Assembly: GCF_001939065.1 (NCBI RefSeq)
Contig: NZ_MPSZ01000004.1
Coordinates: 62,001-126,000, forward strand
Direction: 5' to 3'
Source: Exiguobacterium indicum HHS 31
Lineage (GTDB): Bacteria > Bacillota > Bacilli > Exiguobacteriales > Exiguobacteriaceae
Length of the DNA stretch: 64,000 nucleotides
Shown in pieces: positions 53,308-62,214 of the stretch. Both the position numbers and the translations under genes were made by a program. Every line of letters starts with the position of its first letter. Positions within the stretch are counted from its first letter, which is position 1. The notes under the pieces are model-generated. The model did no database searches. It saw nothing but the letters and a program-made list of their open reading frames with translations, and was not told where the DNA came from.

Positions 53308-54969
53308 TTATGCGCCGATCCGGTCTTGGATATCTGATTTTAAGATATCGGCTTTTGGACCGTAGATGGCTTGCACGCCATTGTTCTTAAGGATCAGACC
53401 AAGTGCACCGTTTGCTTTCCAGTCTGCTTCTTTTGCAACAAGCGCTGGATCTTTGACAGTGACACGAAGACGCGTCATGCAGGCATCGACGTCCTCGATG
53501 TTTTGCTGTCCACCAAGCAAATCGATGATTTGTGAAGCTTGCGAACCGTCGGCAGGAGCTGATGTCGCAGCAGCCTCACCTGAAGCTTCAGTTGTAGATA
53601 CGTTGATATCGTCCAGATAGTTCCCGTTACGACCTGGTGTCGCATAGTTGAACTTCTTGATGACGAAACGGAACGTGAAGAAGTTCAAGAAGAAGAAGAA
53701 CACACAGACACCGATGAAACGAATTAAATCACCAATTAATCCAGCTTTTGCAATCAATGGAATCCGCGTCAAGAGTTCGATCGCACCGAATGCGTGAATC
53801 CGAAGATGCATGACATCTGCTAGTGCGAAAGCAACACCCGTGAGCACAGCATAGATGACGTAAAGAACAGGAGCGATGAACATGAACATGAATTCGATTG
53901 GCTCCGTGACACCTGTCAAGAAAACTGCAAGTCCAGCAGATAAGAAGACAGGTTTGTATGCTTTCTTCTTATCTTCATCAACTGACATGTACATTGCGAC
54001 AGCGATACCGATCAATGAAGCAAGTGATGTGACGACTTGTCCTTCTTTAAAACGAGCAGGAACGACACTGTTGATTAAGTCATTGTATCCTTGTGTGTTA
54101 CCGGCTTGTTTTAAATTAACGAGGTCAGTGATCCAAGCTAACCAAAGCGGATCTTGACCAGCAACCGTCGATCCTTGAGCAGCACCTGTCAGGATTTTGT
54201 ACGTTCCACCGAGTTCCGTGTAGTTCATCGGGACAGTCAACATGTGATGAAGACCGAACGGAAGTAATAGACGCTCGAGTGTACCGTATACGAACGGTGC
54301 AATGATCGGTGCAGAATCACGTGAAGAGGCAATCCAGCGACCGAAGTCATTCAATAAGCCTTGAACGAACGGCCAAACGAGTGATAAGGCGAATGCTGCA
54401 ACGACTGATCCACCAATGACGACGAATGGTACAAAACGTTTTCCGTTGAAGAATGCAAGCGCATCTGGCAATTTACTGAAGTTATAAAATTTATTAAAGA
54501 GAACGGCACCAAGGAAACCAGAGATGATTCCGACGAATACTCCCATGTTGAGAGCAGGTGCCCCTAAAACTGAAGTGAAATAATCTTTTACGATGAGCTC
54601 AGAACCAAGCAATGAATCGACCGTTGCTTTTGGGTCCGCGATCATGTCAGCGTTGACACCGAAGATAGCTCCTGTGACACGGTTGATCAAAATGAAGGCG
54701 AGTAACGCTGCGAACGCACCACCAGCACGTTCTTTTGCCCATGACCCACCAATCGCGACGGCGAATAAGACATGAAGGTTCGTAATGATGGCCCAACCTA
54801 AATCTTCAACGATTCGAGCAATCGTTTGCATTAACGCGATATCGCCTCCATACATGCCGATCAGTTTCCCGACCGAAATCATGATTCCTGCAGCAGGCAT
54901 AACCGCGATGACGACCATCAAGGCTTTACCGAGTTTTTGCCAAAAATCGAACGAAATAGCATTTTTCAA
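53308..54969 (-). CDS. PTS glucose/maltose-type transporter EIICB
   Basis: 553 residues. EIIC of the glucose family with ten or so helices (FDFWQKLGKALMVVIAVMPAAGIM at the start, FGLHHMLTVPMNY, FLTGVTEPIEFMFMFIAPVLY), a linker of about 40 residues rich in Ala/Ser/Thr/Glu, and a C-terminal EIIB with the phospho-cysteine in NIEDVDACMTRLRVTV. It fits alpha-glucoside or maltose/glucose permeases. I choose the TTG at 54969, 8 nt after AAAGGAG; an ATG two codons earlier is too close to that site. Three LacI/CcpA-type sites lie upstream. Confidence 0.88.
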   Translation of the reverse strand: MKNAISFDFWQKLGKALMVVIAVMPAAGIMISVGKLIGMYGGDIALMQTIARIVEDLGWAIITNLHVLFAVAIGGSWAKERAGGAFAALLAFILINRVTGAIFGVNADMIADPKATVDSLLGSELIVKDYFTSVLGAPALNMGVFVGIISGFLGAVLFNKFYNFSKLPDALAFFNGKRFVPFVVIGGSVVAAFALSLVWPFVQGLLNDFGRWIASSRDSAPIIAPFVYGTLERLLLPFGLHHMLTVPMNYTELGGTYKILTGAAQGSTVAGQDPLWLAWITDLVNLKQAGNTQGYNDLINSVVPARFKEGQVVTSLASLIGIAVAMYMSVDEDKKKAYKPVFLSAGLAVFLTGVTEPIEFMFMFIAPVLYVIYAVLTGVAFALADVMHLRIHAFGAIELLTRIPLIAKAGLIGDLIRFIGVCVFFFFLNFFTFRFVIKKFNYATPGRNGNYLDDINVSTTEASGEAAATSAPADGSQASQIIDLLGGQQNIEDVDACMTRLRVTVKDPALVAKEADWKANGALGLILKNNGVQAIYGPKADILKSDIQDRIGA

Positions 54970-55029
54970 GATCATTCACTCCTTTTGTATCTCTTTTTCT
55001 CTAATATGTGTGTAAGAACAGTGCAATAA

Positions 55030-55078
55030 TGTAAGCGATTAATGCAACCGTTTGCATATAGAATTGTAAGCGATAACT
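55030..55078. promoter_or_regulatory. Three LacI/CcpA-type operators upstream of the PTS gene
   Basis: TGTAAGCGATTAAT (55030-55043), TGCAACCGTTTGCA (55043-55056) and TGTAAGCGATAACT (55065-55078). The middle site fits TGCAANCGNTTGCA, typical of MalR-like LacI-family regulators; the third matches the cre consensus at 13 of 14 positions. This suggests both glucose repression and sugar-specific control. Confidence 0.62.
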
Positions 55079-55232
55079 TTTTAAAAAGCTAGTGTTTTAT
55101 AAGAAAAATATTTGAAATTTTATTTTGATTAAAAATTGATAGTTCGGAAAGGTATTCAGATTTAAAAAAAGTGGGAATAAGACTACAGTGAACGTTGTCT
55201 AGTTTTAAAAGAAGAAAGGATGTTTGAAGCGG

Positions 55233-55514
55233 ATGAAAGAAGGGATTCAACCGATCGGACAGTACGGACAGCGGATTCGTACGTTACGAGAACGTCATCA
55301 GTTAGATCAAAATACATTAGCAGAGTTAACTGAGACGACACCTGAGATGATCCAGCGTATAGAAAGTAGCATTGCCCATCCCTCATTTTCAATGATTGAG
55401 CGACTGGCCCGTGTCTTACATGTCCCTTCGGATCACTTAATTCGGCATATCTGGCCACCTGAGGTCATCCGTCAGCAGGATAGCACGTCCTTGATCGACC
55501 TTCCATCTAGTTGA
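55233..55514 (+). CDS. XRE family small DNA-binding regulator
   Basis: 93 residues with an XRE-type helix-turn-helix at about residues 9-62: GQRIRTLRERHQLDQNTLAELTET, EMIQRIESSIAHPS, MIERLARVLHVPSDHLI. No effector domain follows beyond a short tail. I start at the ATG at 55233; a TTG at 55224 is an alternative, closer to the AAAGGA site. The gene lies divergent from the PTS gene and may regulate it or be unrelated. A 434-bp non-coding repeat region follows. Confidence 0.8.
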   Translation: MKEGIQPIGQYGQRIRTLRERHQLDQNTLAELTETTPEMIQRIESSIAHPSFSMIERLARVLHVPSDHLIRHIWPPEVIRQQDSTSLIDLPSS

Positions 55515-55948
55515 TGGGCATCAAAAAGGAGGAACAAAGGGATTTCTTCTTGTAGATTGTAAACAAATGGGCTGACTCAAAAAATGACGCGTCTTTTCAC
55601 GCCCTTTCCTCAGGCGAGACACAAGCCAGTTTTCCCACTCTATTCGAGCAGAAAAACGGGTCTTGTTTGTCTCTGACAGCGCAAAATCGCGCTTTTCCTG
55701 TAGGAGTGGCGTGTAACGCGTCATTTTTTTATATCGAAAGAACAATCAGAGTAGCGCTTTGTTCACTCGGCATCGATTCCTTGGGAAAAACAAGCAAGAG
55801 CGACCCTGCAGCGAATTGAAGCGGCGCGATGCTTGTCCCAGGAAAACGATTCGAGACGAACAAAAAAGCGCAATCCTTCTCGTTAGAGAAAAATTGCACT
55901 TTGTCTTCAGTCTCAAAGGGATTTCCCCTTGTTCCTCTTTTAGTCGTC
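55515..55948. repeat. Non-coding repeat block between the XRE gene and queF
   Basis: About 430 bp without a credible gene. It contains a 152-bp imperfect inverted repeat (55579-55730) whose ends are AAAAAATGACGCGT and its complement, and is bracketed by near-identical direct repeats CAAAGGGATTTC-N2-CTTGT at 55535-55553 and 55914-55932. The opening GGCTGACTCAAAAA-ATGACGCGTC at 55570 recurs at 63931. This looks like a dispersed intergenic element of MITE or REP type, but no transposase is present. Confidence 0.65.
55579..55730. repeat. Long imperfect inverted repeat
   Basis: Left arm AAAAAATGACGCGT (55579-55592) and right arm ACGCGTCATTTTTT (55716-55729) are perfect complements, followed inward by CACGCC / GGCGTG and CAAG-rich segments that also pair. 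The transcript would fold into a long stem. Confidence 0.75.
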
Positions 55949-56437
55949 TTAACGATTATCGATCGTTTCAGGATAGAGATCGTGATTGAATAGACGGTGC
56001 TCTGCCATTTGTTCGTATTTTGTACCAGGCTTGCCGTAATTGTAGTATGGATCAATCGAGATTCCACCGCGTGGCGTGAATTTCCCCCATACTTCAAGGT
56101 AGCGAGGTTCCATCAATTTCACGAGATCTTTTCCGATGACGTTGATGCAGTTCTCATGAAAATCACCATGGTTACGGAAGCTGAATAAGTACAACTTCAG
56201 TGATTTTGATTCGACGAGTTTTTCGTCTGGGATGTACGAGATGTAAATCGTCGCGAAGTCCGGTTGATTCGTGATCGGACAAAGACTCGTGAACTCTGGT
56301 GCATTAAATTTCACGAAGTAATCATTTTCCGGGTGACGGTTCGGGAATGCTTCGAGTACTTCGGGTTGGTATTCAAAAATGTATGGAACGGCTTTTTGGC
56401 CGAGTAACGATAAGTCGTTTAAATCTTCAGGGCGCAT
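55949..56437 (-). CDS. queF: NADPH-dependent 7-cyano-7-deazaguanine reductase
   Basis: 162 residues, short (type I) QueF. The catalytic cysteine is in [19 protein letters not shown] near residue 54, with the substrate-binding [21 protein letters not shown] containing the NADPH motif E-S-KSLK and FHE. It reduces preQ0 to preQ1, the last step before tRNA insertion in queuosine synthesis. It is the last gene of the queCDEF operon, 13 bp after queE, behind AAGGAG. Confidence 0.95.
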   Translation of the reverse strand: MRPEDLNDLSLLGQKAVPYIFEYQPEVLEAFPNRHPENDYFVKFNAPEFTSLCPITNQPDFATIYISYIPDEKLVESKSLKLYLFSFRNHGDFHENCINVIGKDLVKLMEPRYLEVWGKFTPRGGISIDPYYNYGKPGTKYEQMAEHRLFNHDLYPETIDNR

Positions 56438-56450
56438 AAATCATTTCTCC

Positions 56451-57167
56451 TTAGACGCCACGATCGTTCGCGAAAACGAGGGCGTGTAGTTGTGGTAGGA
56501 CGCGCGCATGATTGAAGCGTTCATCACGGGCGACGCGTTCCCAAAGTGTTTTTAAATCGTGTAGCATGCGTGGAGCGATCGTTCCTTCTTCGTGCGGATC
56601 AGGATTACCGAGCGATAGATAAAGCGTCTTTAGCGCATATCGTTCTGAAATCATCGCCGCGAAGTCGAGGTCTTCCTCATTAAAGATGACGATTTTAACG
56701 GCACGCTGTTGTTCCGGTAAACGTTTAAAAAAGACATCCAAGCGATCGAAATCAATCTTCATCCCACTTGAAGGTGGTTTAGGGCTAAGTGTGACGTCAT
56801 CGATATCAAGCAACCAATTTTGCCAGTAGGAGCCTTGTGTCTCGACGGACATCGTGATGTTTCGTTCTTTTAGTGCCGCAACCAGTGTGCCGATTGAAGC
56901 ATGAAGTAACGGGTTCCCACCAGAAATCGTGACATGTCCGTAAGAGCCGAGTGCATCAAGACGTTCTATGATCGTCTCTGCCGTCAAGAGTTCAGGTTTT
57001 TCAGAACCATCCCATGTGAAGGCGGAGTCACACCACGAACAGGAGTAGTCGCAACCGCCGGTCCGGACAAACATCGTCTTTTGACCAATCGATCGTCCTT
57101 CTCCTTGAAATGTTGGTCCGAAAATCTCGAGAACCGGAATTTTTGGTGTTTTCGTTAAAGCACTCAT
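56451..57167 (-). CDS. queE: 7-carboxy-7-deazaguanine synthase
   Basis: 238 residues, a radical SAM enzyme that ring-contracts 6-carboxytetrahydropterin. The cluster motif is GGCDYSCSWCDSAF (C-x3-C-x2-C, near residues 39-46), preceded by IFGPTFQGEGRSIGQ that binds substrate and followed by VTISGGNPLLHASIG. The start at 57167 overlaps the queD stop as ATGA, so translation is coupled; a longer in-frame start at 57182 is less likely. Confidence 0.95.
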   Translation of the reverse strand: MSALTKTPKIPVLEIFGPTFQGEGRSIGQKTMFVRTGGCDYSCSWCDSAFTWDGSEKPELLTAETIIERLDALGSYGHVTISGGNPLLHASIGTLVAALKERNITMSVETQGSYWQNWLLDIDDVTLSPKPPSSGMKIDFDRLDVFFKRLPEQQRAVKIVIFNEEDLDFAAMISERYALKTLYLSLGNPDPHEEGTIAPRMLHDLKTLWERVARDERFNHARVLPQLHALVFANDRGV

Positions 57168-57619
57168 GCTTCGTTCATCCACTCACGACGGACTTCAGCA
57201 AAAGCAGTCGGTGTCTCATAGAGCTTGACGAATTCGACACGAAGTCCACGCTCATCCGGAAGGTGTTGTCCGAGCGTCTCGAAAATCCAAGCCGCCATGT
57301 TTTCAGCTGTCGTATTCATGTATGGTAACGATTCATTCAGGTAGCGGTGATCCAATAGTGGTTCGAGATGTGTTTTGAAGATTTTTTTGAGATCACCAAA
57401 ATCGAGTGTCATACCGCGGTGATCCAGAAAACCACTGATCCCCATATCGACATGGTACGTATGACCGTGAAGGGCACGGCATTTTCCATCATAATCATAT
57501 AGGTGGTGTGCTGCGTCGAACGTTAATTTTTTTACGATCATAACGCGGGATTTCGTATAGATAAGCGAGTCGCCAGTCGGGCGCTCGACCGTTTCAGGTG
57601 CTTCGTAATTGAATGTCAT
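57164..57619 (-). CDS. queD: 6-carboxy-5,6,7,8-tetrahydropterin synthase
   Basis: 151 residues of the QueD/PTPS family. Zinc histidines are in [10 protein letters not shown] and the pair [13 protein letters not shown] (about residues 48-58), with the catalytic Asp/His in LLDHRYLNE and Glu in [13 protein letters not shown]. It converts dihydroneopterin triphosphate to carboxytetrahydropterin. It overlaps queC and queE by ATGA junctions on both sides. The N-terminal 24 residues are longer than in most homologues. Confidence 0.94.
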   Translation of the reverse strand: MTFNYEAPETVERPTGDSLIYTKSRVMIVKKLTFDAAHHLYDYDGKCRALHGHTYHVDMGISGFLDHRGMTLDFGDLKKIFKTHLEPLLDHRYLNESLPYMNTTAENMAAWIFETLGQHLPDERGLRVEFVKLYETPTAFAEVRREWMNEA

Positions 57620-58272
57620 GTGTGTTGAACCTCCTTGATGTATGCATCTAAGCCATTTTTCCGTAATTCACAGGCCGGGCATTCGCCACAACCATCTCCA
57701 ATGACGCCGTTGTAACACGTCAACGTGCGATTTCGAACGAAATCAAACGCACCGAGCGAATCGGCAAGCGCCCACGTCTCTTTTTTGTCGAGCCACATGA
57801 GTGGCGTGTGAAGTACGAATGGATAGTCCATCGCAAGGTTCAATGTCACGTTGAGTGACTTGATGAAGGCATCACGGCAGTCAGGGTAACCGGAAAAGTC
57901 CGTTTCACATACGCCAGTGACGATATGACGGATTCCGCGTCCTTTCGCAAGGACGGCTGCGAACGAAAGAAACAGGTGATTTCGTCCATCTACGAAAGTA
58001 GAAGGAAGACCATCTTCATTCGTCGTGATGGTTTGGCTGTGGTCAGTCAAGGCGTTACTCGTCAGTTGACTGAGAAGAGAGAGATCAAGCTCATGGTGTT
58101 TGACACCAAGCTCAGAGGCGATGTCGCGTGCGACTTCGAGTTCTTGTGCATGACGTTGTCCGTAATTAAACGTCACGACTTCGACTTCTTCGTATTGTTT
58201 CAATGCCTGAAACAAACAAGTCGTTGAGTCTTGGCCGCCACTAAAGACGACAAGAGCACGTTCGTTTTTCAT
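57616..58272 (-). CDS. queC: 7-cyano-7-deazaguanine synthase
   Basis: 218 residues. ATP-pyrophosphatase PP-loop [14 protein letters not shown] at residue 7, [13 protein letters not shown], and a C-terminal zinc site [23 protein letters not shown] with four cysteines. It makes preQ0 from carboxydeazaguanine and ammonia. The ATG at 58272 is used, 8 nt after a GGAAG site; a type I preQ1 riboswitch ends just upstream. It heads queCDEF. Confidence 0.96.
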   Translation of the reverse strand: MKNERALVVFSGGQDSTTCLFQALKQYEEVEVVTFNYGQRHAQELEVARDIASELGVKHHELDLSLLSQLTSNALTDHSQTITTNEDGLPSTFVDGRNHLFLSFAAVLAKGRGIRHIVTGVCETDFSGYPDCRDAFIKSLNVTLNLAMDYPFVLHTPLMWLDKKETWALADSLGAFDFVRNRTLTCYNGVIGDGCGECPACELRKNGLDAYIKEVQHT

Positions 58273-58287
58273 AATGTACACTTCCAT

Positions 58288-58324
58288 TCCTAGTTTTTGT
58301 AACGGAGGAGGTTACGAACTCCGG
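58288..58324 (-). promoter_or_regulatory. PreQ1-I riboswitch
   Basis: On the minus strand: CGGAG stem, TTCGTAACCTC loop, CTCCG, then the tail TTACAAAAACTAGGA. Loop, stem and A-rich tail match the class I preQ1 aptamer (close in layout to the Thermoanaerobacter form, which shares GTAACC and ACAAAA). It ends at the ribosome site of queC, so it probably acts on translation by closing that site when preQ1 is bound. Confidence 0.92.
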
Positions 58325-58390
58325 AGACATAGTCTCAACTATTCACACTAGCAGAAGCCATTGAAAAAGTCGACGTTTTCTGATGAAGAC

Positions 58391-58432
58391 AAAAAAAGAG
58401 ATGCGTATCGTCGATCGGACGGTACGCATCTC
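58391..58432 (-). terminator. Terminator after bshB2
   Basis: GAGATGCGTA and CGTC pair with GACG and TACGCATCTC, with a T7 tail on the minus strand. Confidence 0.88.
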
Positions 58433-58443
58433 GTGTAAGAAGA

Positions 58444-59094
58444 TTAAAGTGGATAGTGATAGTAGCGTTCTTTGACGAGTAGATCTCGAATGTTCGAATC
58501 TTCCGAGATGACTTTCATCAGACCACCTGTTTGTGAAGCGTGCGCTTCGAGTGCCTTGATCTTTTGATCCGTATAGGCACTGACATCATGAATGAACGTT
58601 CCTTCCCCGAGCTCTTCTTTCGTATTGTTCGCAAAAGCGACCGCAAGGAACTCTGGACGATCAGCAGGATCCATCATCCGAAGGGCACGAACGACGGCAC
58701 GAGCTGTCGCTTCATGATCGGGATGGACCGCGTAACCCGGATAGAACGAAATCAAACGAGTTGGTCGTGTCTGTTGAATCAAGGTAAGAATACGGTCGGC
58801 AAGTGCCGCTTCATCCTCAAATTCAACAGTCTTATCACGAAGTCCCCACATTTGGAGATCCGAAATCTTCATTTTTGCAGCAGCATCAATCAACTCGCGT
58901 TTACGAATCGTTGCGAGCTGTTCCCGGTTCGTAAAGACAGGACGTCCCATGTTACGTCCCATCTCACCAAGTGTCAGACAAGCGTACGTGACAGGACCAC
59001 GGTTTTCAGCGTGTTCGATGATCGTACCGGCAGAACTGAAAGCTTCGTCATCCGGGTGAGGGAAGACGACGAGTAAATGATCTTCGTGTGTCAT
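58444..59094 (-). CDS. bshB2: Bacillithiol biosynthesis deacetylase (PIG-L family)
   Basis: 216 residues of the PIG-L/LmbE deacetylase family. Zinc motif VFPHPDDEAFSS (His, Asp) near residue 12 and the third ligand in GYAVHPDHEATARA near 121. It removes the acetyl group from GlcNAc-malate on the way to bacillithiol; BshB2 (YojG) is the alternative enzyme beside BshB1. It overlaps yojF by ATGA, as in Bacillus. Confidence 0.93.
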   Translation of the reverse strand: MTHEDHLLVVFPHPDDEAFSSAGTIIEHAENRGPVTYACLTLGEMGRNMGRPVFTNREQLATIRKRELIDAAAKMKISDLQMWGLRDKTVEFEDEAALADRILTLIQQTRPTRLISFYPGYAVHPDHEATARAVVRALRMMDPADRPEFLAVAFANNTKEELGEGTFIHDVSAYTDQKIKALEAHASQTGGLMKVISEDSNIRDLLVKERYYHYPL

Positions 59095-59459
59095 GCGTCT
59101 ACCTCCTCTGCACCTTGAGCGAATGGTGTCGGGCTAAGTTCAAAAGCAATTGCAAGACGTCCTTCGATATCGTGACCGGCAATCAACAATTGTTCCCCAG
59201 CAAATTCGAAGTCAGTCAATCCTTCACCGTATAACCAGCCGTGAGCAAGTTTCAAACCGATCCGGTAAGGTCCGTTTCCTGTGATCAGACCACGTTCGTA
59301 AGTGATTTCCGCATTACGGAAAAACATCCCTGCGCTATGGAAAGTTGGATCTTGGTGCGTCGCGTAAGCACCGTTCGTCGTCTCGACGTGTACATATAAC
59401 GGTGTATTCGCATGTTCGTCGATATAACGCTGTATTTCTTGTACATCAATGGCTTGCAT
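59091..59459 (-). CDS. yojF: YojF family protein (DUF1806)
   Basis: 122 residues of the YojF/DUF1806 family, always near bshB2 in recall. It contains EIQRYIDEHANTPLYVHVETTNGAYA, FHSAGMFFRNAEITYERG, and LKLAHGWLYGEGLTDFE. The function is not known; a partner role in bacillithiol metabolism is inferred from the strict pairing. The ATG at 59459 follows GAGAGGAG; the longer open frame upstream to 59573 crosses a terminator and is rejected. Confidence 0.9.
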   Translation of the reverse strand: MQAIDVQEIQRYIDEHANTPLYVHVETTNGAYATHQDPTFHSAGMFFRNAEITYERGLITGNGPYRIGLKLAHGWLYGEGLTDFEFAGEQLLIAGHDIEGRLAIAFELSPTPFAQGAEEVDA

Positions 59460-59482
59460 AAACTTTTCTCCTCTCCTATACA

Positions 59483-59515
59483 GAAAGAAGTCCGCGGATA
59501 TCGCGGACTTCTTAA
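59483..59515 (-). terminator. Terminator after the pyridoxine kinase gene
   Basis: AAGAAGTCCGCG / CGCGGACTTCTT with a 5-nt loop and weak T tail (TTTCTGT) on the minus strand. Confidence 0.78.
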
Positions 59516-59520
59516 GCGGA

Positions 59521-60336
59521 TCAAGACTGGACTGTACGATGTGCAGCGTGATCAGTTGGTCCGACGTATTCATTCAAACGGAATGAATGACGAATCGCGG
59601 AAGTGATGAAAGATTTTGCTGTACGGACAGCAGCTTCTACTGATGCACCTTTTGCGAGTTCGGCCGTGATTGCTGCAGAGTACGTGCAGCCAGCACCGTG
59701 CGTGTACGGTGTCTCGATTCGTTCGTCCTCAATCAGGATAAACTCTTTTCCGTCATAAAGCACGTCAACTGCTTGTGGATGGTCAATCTTGCTGCCACCT
59801 TTGACAAGAACGTATTGCGCACCTTTTTCATGAATCCGCGCTGCTGCAAGTTTCATCTCGTCGATCGTTGCTGGTGTTTTACCAAGACCCGACAGTTGTC
59901 CGGCTTCGAAGACGTTCGGTGTGACGACCGTCGCAAGTGGTGTCAAGACATCACGAAGTGCGTTTGCTGTATCAGGGTTCAGCACTTCGTCTTCGCCTTT
60001 ACAGACCATGACAGGATCGATCACGACGTTTTGAACGCCGGATGATTTGATTTTCTCAGCAACGGCTTCAATGATTTCGACAGTCGGGAGCATACCCGTC
60101 TTCATCGCATCAACACCAATACCTCCAAGGACCGTGTGGATTTGTGTCCGGACGAGTTCTGTGTCGATTGGGTAAACCGCATGGTGCCAAGAGTGATCAG
60201 GGTCTTGGGCGACGATGACCGTCAAAGCATTCATTCCATAGACACCAAGTTCTTGGAATGTTTTCAAATCAGCTTGAATACCAGCTCCACCGCTCGTGTC
60301 GGAACCAGCAATCGTTAAGGCTTTACGTTTTGTCAT
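59521..60336 (-). CDS. pdxK: Pyridoxine/hydroxymethylpyrimidine kinase
   Basis: 271 residues of the ThiD/PdxK ribokinase family. N-terminal AGSDTSGGAGIQADLKTFQ, VVIDPVMVCKGEDEVLN, PNVFEAGQLSG, and the ATP/catalytic motif TPYTHGAGCTYSAAITAELAKG with the general base region GAGC. The resemblance to the Bacillus pyridoxine kinase that also acts on HMP is strong, so both vitamin B6 salvage and thiamine precursor activity are possible. AGGAGGAATGC precedes the start. It is monocistronic. Confidence 0.92.
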   Translation of the reverse strand: MTKRKALTIAGSDTSGGAGIQADLKTFQELGVYGMNALTVIVAQDPDHSWHHAVYPIDTELVRTQIHTVLGGIGVDAMKTGMLPTVEIIEAVAEKIKSSGVQNVVIDPVMVCKGEDEVLNPDTANALRDVLTPLATVVTPNVFEAGQLSGLGKTPATIDEMKLAAARIHEKGAQYVLVKGGSKIDHPQAVDVLYDGKEFILIEDERIETPYTHGAGCTYSAAITAELAKGASVEAAVRTAKSFITSAIRHSFRLNEYVGPTDHAAHRTVQS

Positions 60337-60430
60337 GGGGCATTCCTCCTAAAGAAATAGACAATCCTTCTTGTTCTTCATCATAGCGAATTATGGGAAA
60401 AACAACAACTATCGACGCTTCTGACGTACA

Positions 60431-60461
60431 CAAAACCCCACCTGTTTTGAGTAGGCGGGGC
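60431..60461 (-). terminator. Terminator after pit
   Basis: CCCCACCT pairs with AGGCGGGG (one mismatch) and a TTTTG tail follows on the minus strand. Confidence 0.75.
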
Positions 60462-60467
60462 AAGTAC

Positions 60468-61472
60468 TTATTTAATGAATAAGAAGTCGAGAATATAGTA
60501 GATCAAGGCAGCGAAAGCCATCGAAATTGGCAATGTGATGACCCATGTAATGAGCATGCGCTGTGCTGTTCCCCACTTTACACCTTTCTTACGGTGTGAT
60601 GTACCTACACCCAAGATGGCAGAAGAGATGACGTGTGTCGTCGAAACCGGAAGATGAATCGCTGTCGCTCCAAAGATGATCGCTGCTGATGTTAAGTCAG
60701 CTGCAACCCCGTTGACCGGACGGATTTTCATGATTTGACCACCGACGGTCTTGATGATCCGCCATCCACCTACAGATGTTCCGAGACCCATTGCGATCGC
60801 ACATGAGAGTTTAACCCAAGTCGCAACTTCGTGATCTGTTTGATAACCAGATGAGATCAAAGCAAGCGTGATGATCCCCATCGCTTTTTGTGCGTCGTTC
60901 GTACCGTGTGTATACGACTGCAAAGCAGCGGTTGCAATTTGAACATGACGGAAGCGACGATTCGTCTTCGCCAAGTTTCCTTTTTTGAAGATGACTTTAA
61001 AGATTGCATAAACGATGAAACCGAGTGTGAATGCGAGCACTGGTGAAATGAGCAAGGCTTGAACGATTTTCAAGAAGCCTTTTGCTTCGATTCCTCCGAA
61101 TCCGACAGAGGCAACAGCAGCACCAGCAATCGAACCGATCAGTGTATGCGAAGAACTTGACGGAATACCGAAGTACCAAGTCAAAAGGTTCCAGGCAATG
61201 GCTGAAATCAAGGCAGCGATAACGACGTAGCTACCATGTTCAAGTGTTGACGGGTCAACGATGTCACCAGAGATCGTTTTTGCGACTCCAGTGAACGTGA
61301 TTGCACCTAGGAAGTTCATCGATGCAGCCAAGATGATGGCATGACGTGGTTTCAACGCACGAGTCGACACCGAAGTCGCGATCGAGTTCGCTGTATCGTG
61401 GAAACCGTTGATGAAGTCGAAGCTAAGTGCGAGAATCACGATTATGGCGGTGATGATAAACAGGCTATCCAT
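60468..61472 (-). CDS. pit: PiT family low-affinity phosphate transporter
   Basis: 334 residues with about ten membrane helices and the two PiT signatures: FDFINGFHDTANSIATSVSTRAL near residue 19 and QSYTHGTNDAQKAMGIITLAL near 185, followed by GTSVGGWRIIKTVGG and LPVSTTHVISSAI. It imports phosphate as metal-phosphate with protons. It lies 16 bp after ykaA, with GAGGAG upstream, so the two are cotranscribed. Confidence 0.95.
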   Translation of the reverse strand: MDSLFIITAIIVILALSFDFINGFHDTANSIATSVSTRALKPRHAIILAASMNFLGAITFTGVAKTISGDIVDPSTLEHGSYVVIAALISAIAWNLLTWYFGIPSSSSHTLIGSIAGAAVASVGFGGIEAKGFLKIVQALLISPVLAFTLGFIVYAIFKVIFKKGNLAKTNRRFRHVQIATAALQSYTHGTNDAQKAMGIITLALISSGYQTDHEVATWVKLSCAIAMGLGTSVGGWRIIKTVGGQIMKIRPVNGVAADLTSAAIIFGATAIHLPVSTTHVISSAILGVGTSHRKKGVKWGTAQRMLITWVITLPISMAFAALIYYILDFLFIK

Positions 61473-61488
61473 CTCGTTAGCTCCTCAC

Positions 61489-62106
61489 TTAAGCGTTTTT
61501 CATGATGATCGTTTCAATGACGTTAGCTGCATCTTGGCAGTAGTCCGCGATTGATTCGAGCGATTCATAGATTTCTTTATATTGGATGATTTTAATTGGA
61601 TCTGTTTCTGTTGCGAACAATGCTTTGATCGATTTACGGCGTAGGTTATCACAAATCGTCTCTTGTTCTTTGATTTTGATGACGTGTTCACGCATCGGTT
61701 GCAATTTACGTGCAACAAGAAGATCCATTGACATCGCGAGTTCTGTGACAGCGATGTTGATTTCATCGACGAACTTGATCATGTGCTCGTCTGCTTGAAC
61801 GATATTGTAGATTTCGAAGATCGCTGAACATTCTTCAAAACCGTCTAAGACGTCATCAAGTGCGTTAGCAAGTGCGAGTAAGTCTTCACGGTCGATCGGC
61901 GTGATGAACGCATTGTTCAAGTCGATGATCAACTGGTGCATCAAATCGTCCCCAGCTGTTTCGAAGTCTTTTACTTTATGTGCAAATTCTTTTACATCCG
62001 CGATGCCGTTGATTTTAAAGTCAACGAAGAATTGCGAAGTCGTTTTTAAGTGTCCTGCGATTTCGGATAATTTCACTGCGAATGGATCTTGTTTTTTACT
62101 AAACAT
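61489..62106 (-). CDS. ykaA: DUF47/PhoU-like accessory protein of Pit
   Basis: 205 residues, a DUF47 (PhoU-related) helical bundle: MFSKKQDPFAVKLSEIAGHL, EAGDDLMHQLIIDLNNAFITPIDREDLLALANALDDVLDGFEE, and YKEIYESLESIADYCQDAANVIETI. The acidic pairs (E/DxxxD) would bind metal. Such proteins regulate the adjacent Pit transporter. The ATG at 62106 is chosen because GGAGG lies 8 nt upstream; longer in-frame starts do not have one. First gene of ykaA-pit. Confidence 0.92.
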   Translation of the reverse strand: MFSKKQDPFAVKLSEIAGHLKTTSQFFVDFKINGIADVKEFAHKVKDFETAGDDLMHQLIIDLNNAFITPIDREDLLALANALDDVLDGFEECSAIFEIYNIVQADEHMIKFVDEINIAVTELAMSMDLLVARKLQPMREHVIKIKEQETICDNLRRKSIKALFATETDPIKIIQYKEIYESLESIADYCQDAANVIETIIMKNA

Positions 62107-62214
62107 TTCTTCTGCCTCCATATTAAGAACAAGAATAGAATAGTGAAGTAACTTCACGAGTTCGATTGTAGCAGACGGTATTGTAAAAGAATACATTTAT
62201 GAAGCGTCTTTACG

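Noticed and set aside
59460-59573. 38-residue N-terminal extension of YojF
   Set aside because: It would be translated across the terminator of the upstream gene, and the ATG at 59459 has a strong ribosome site.
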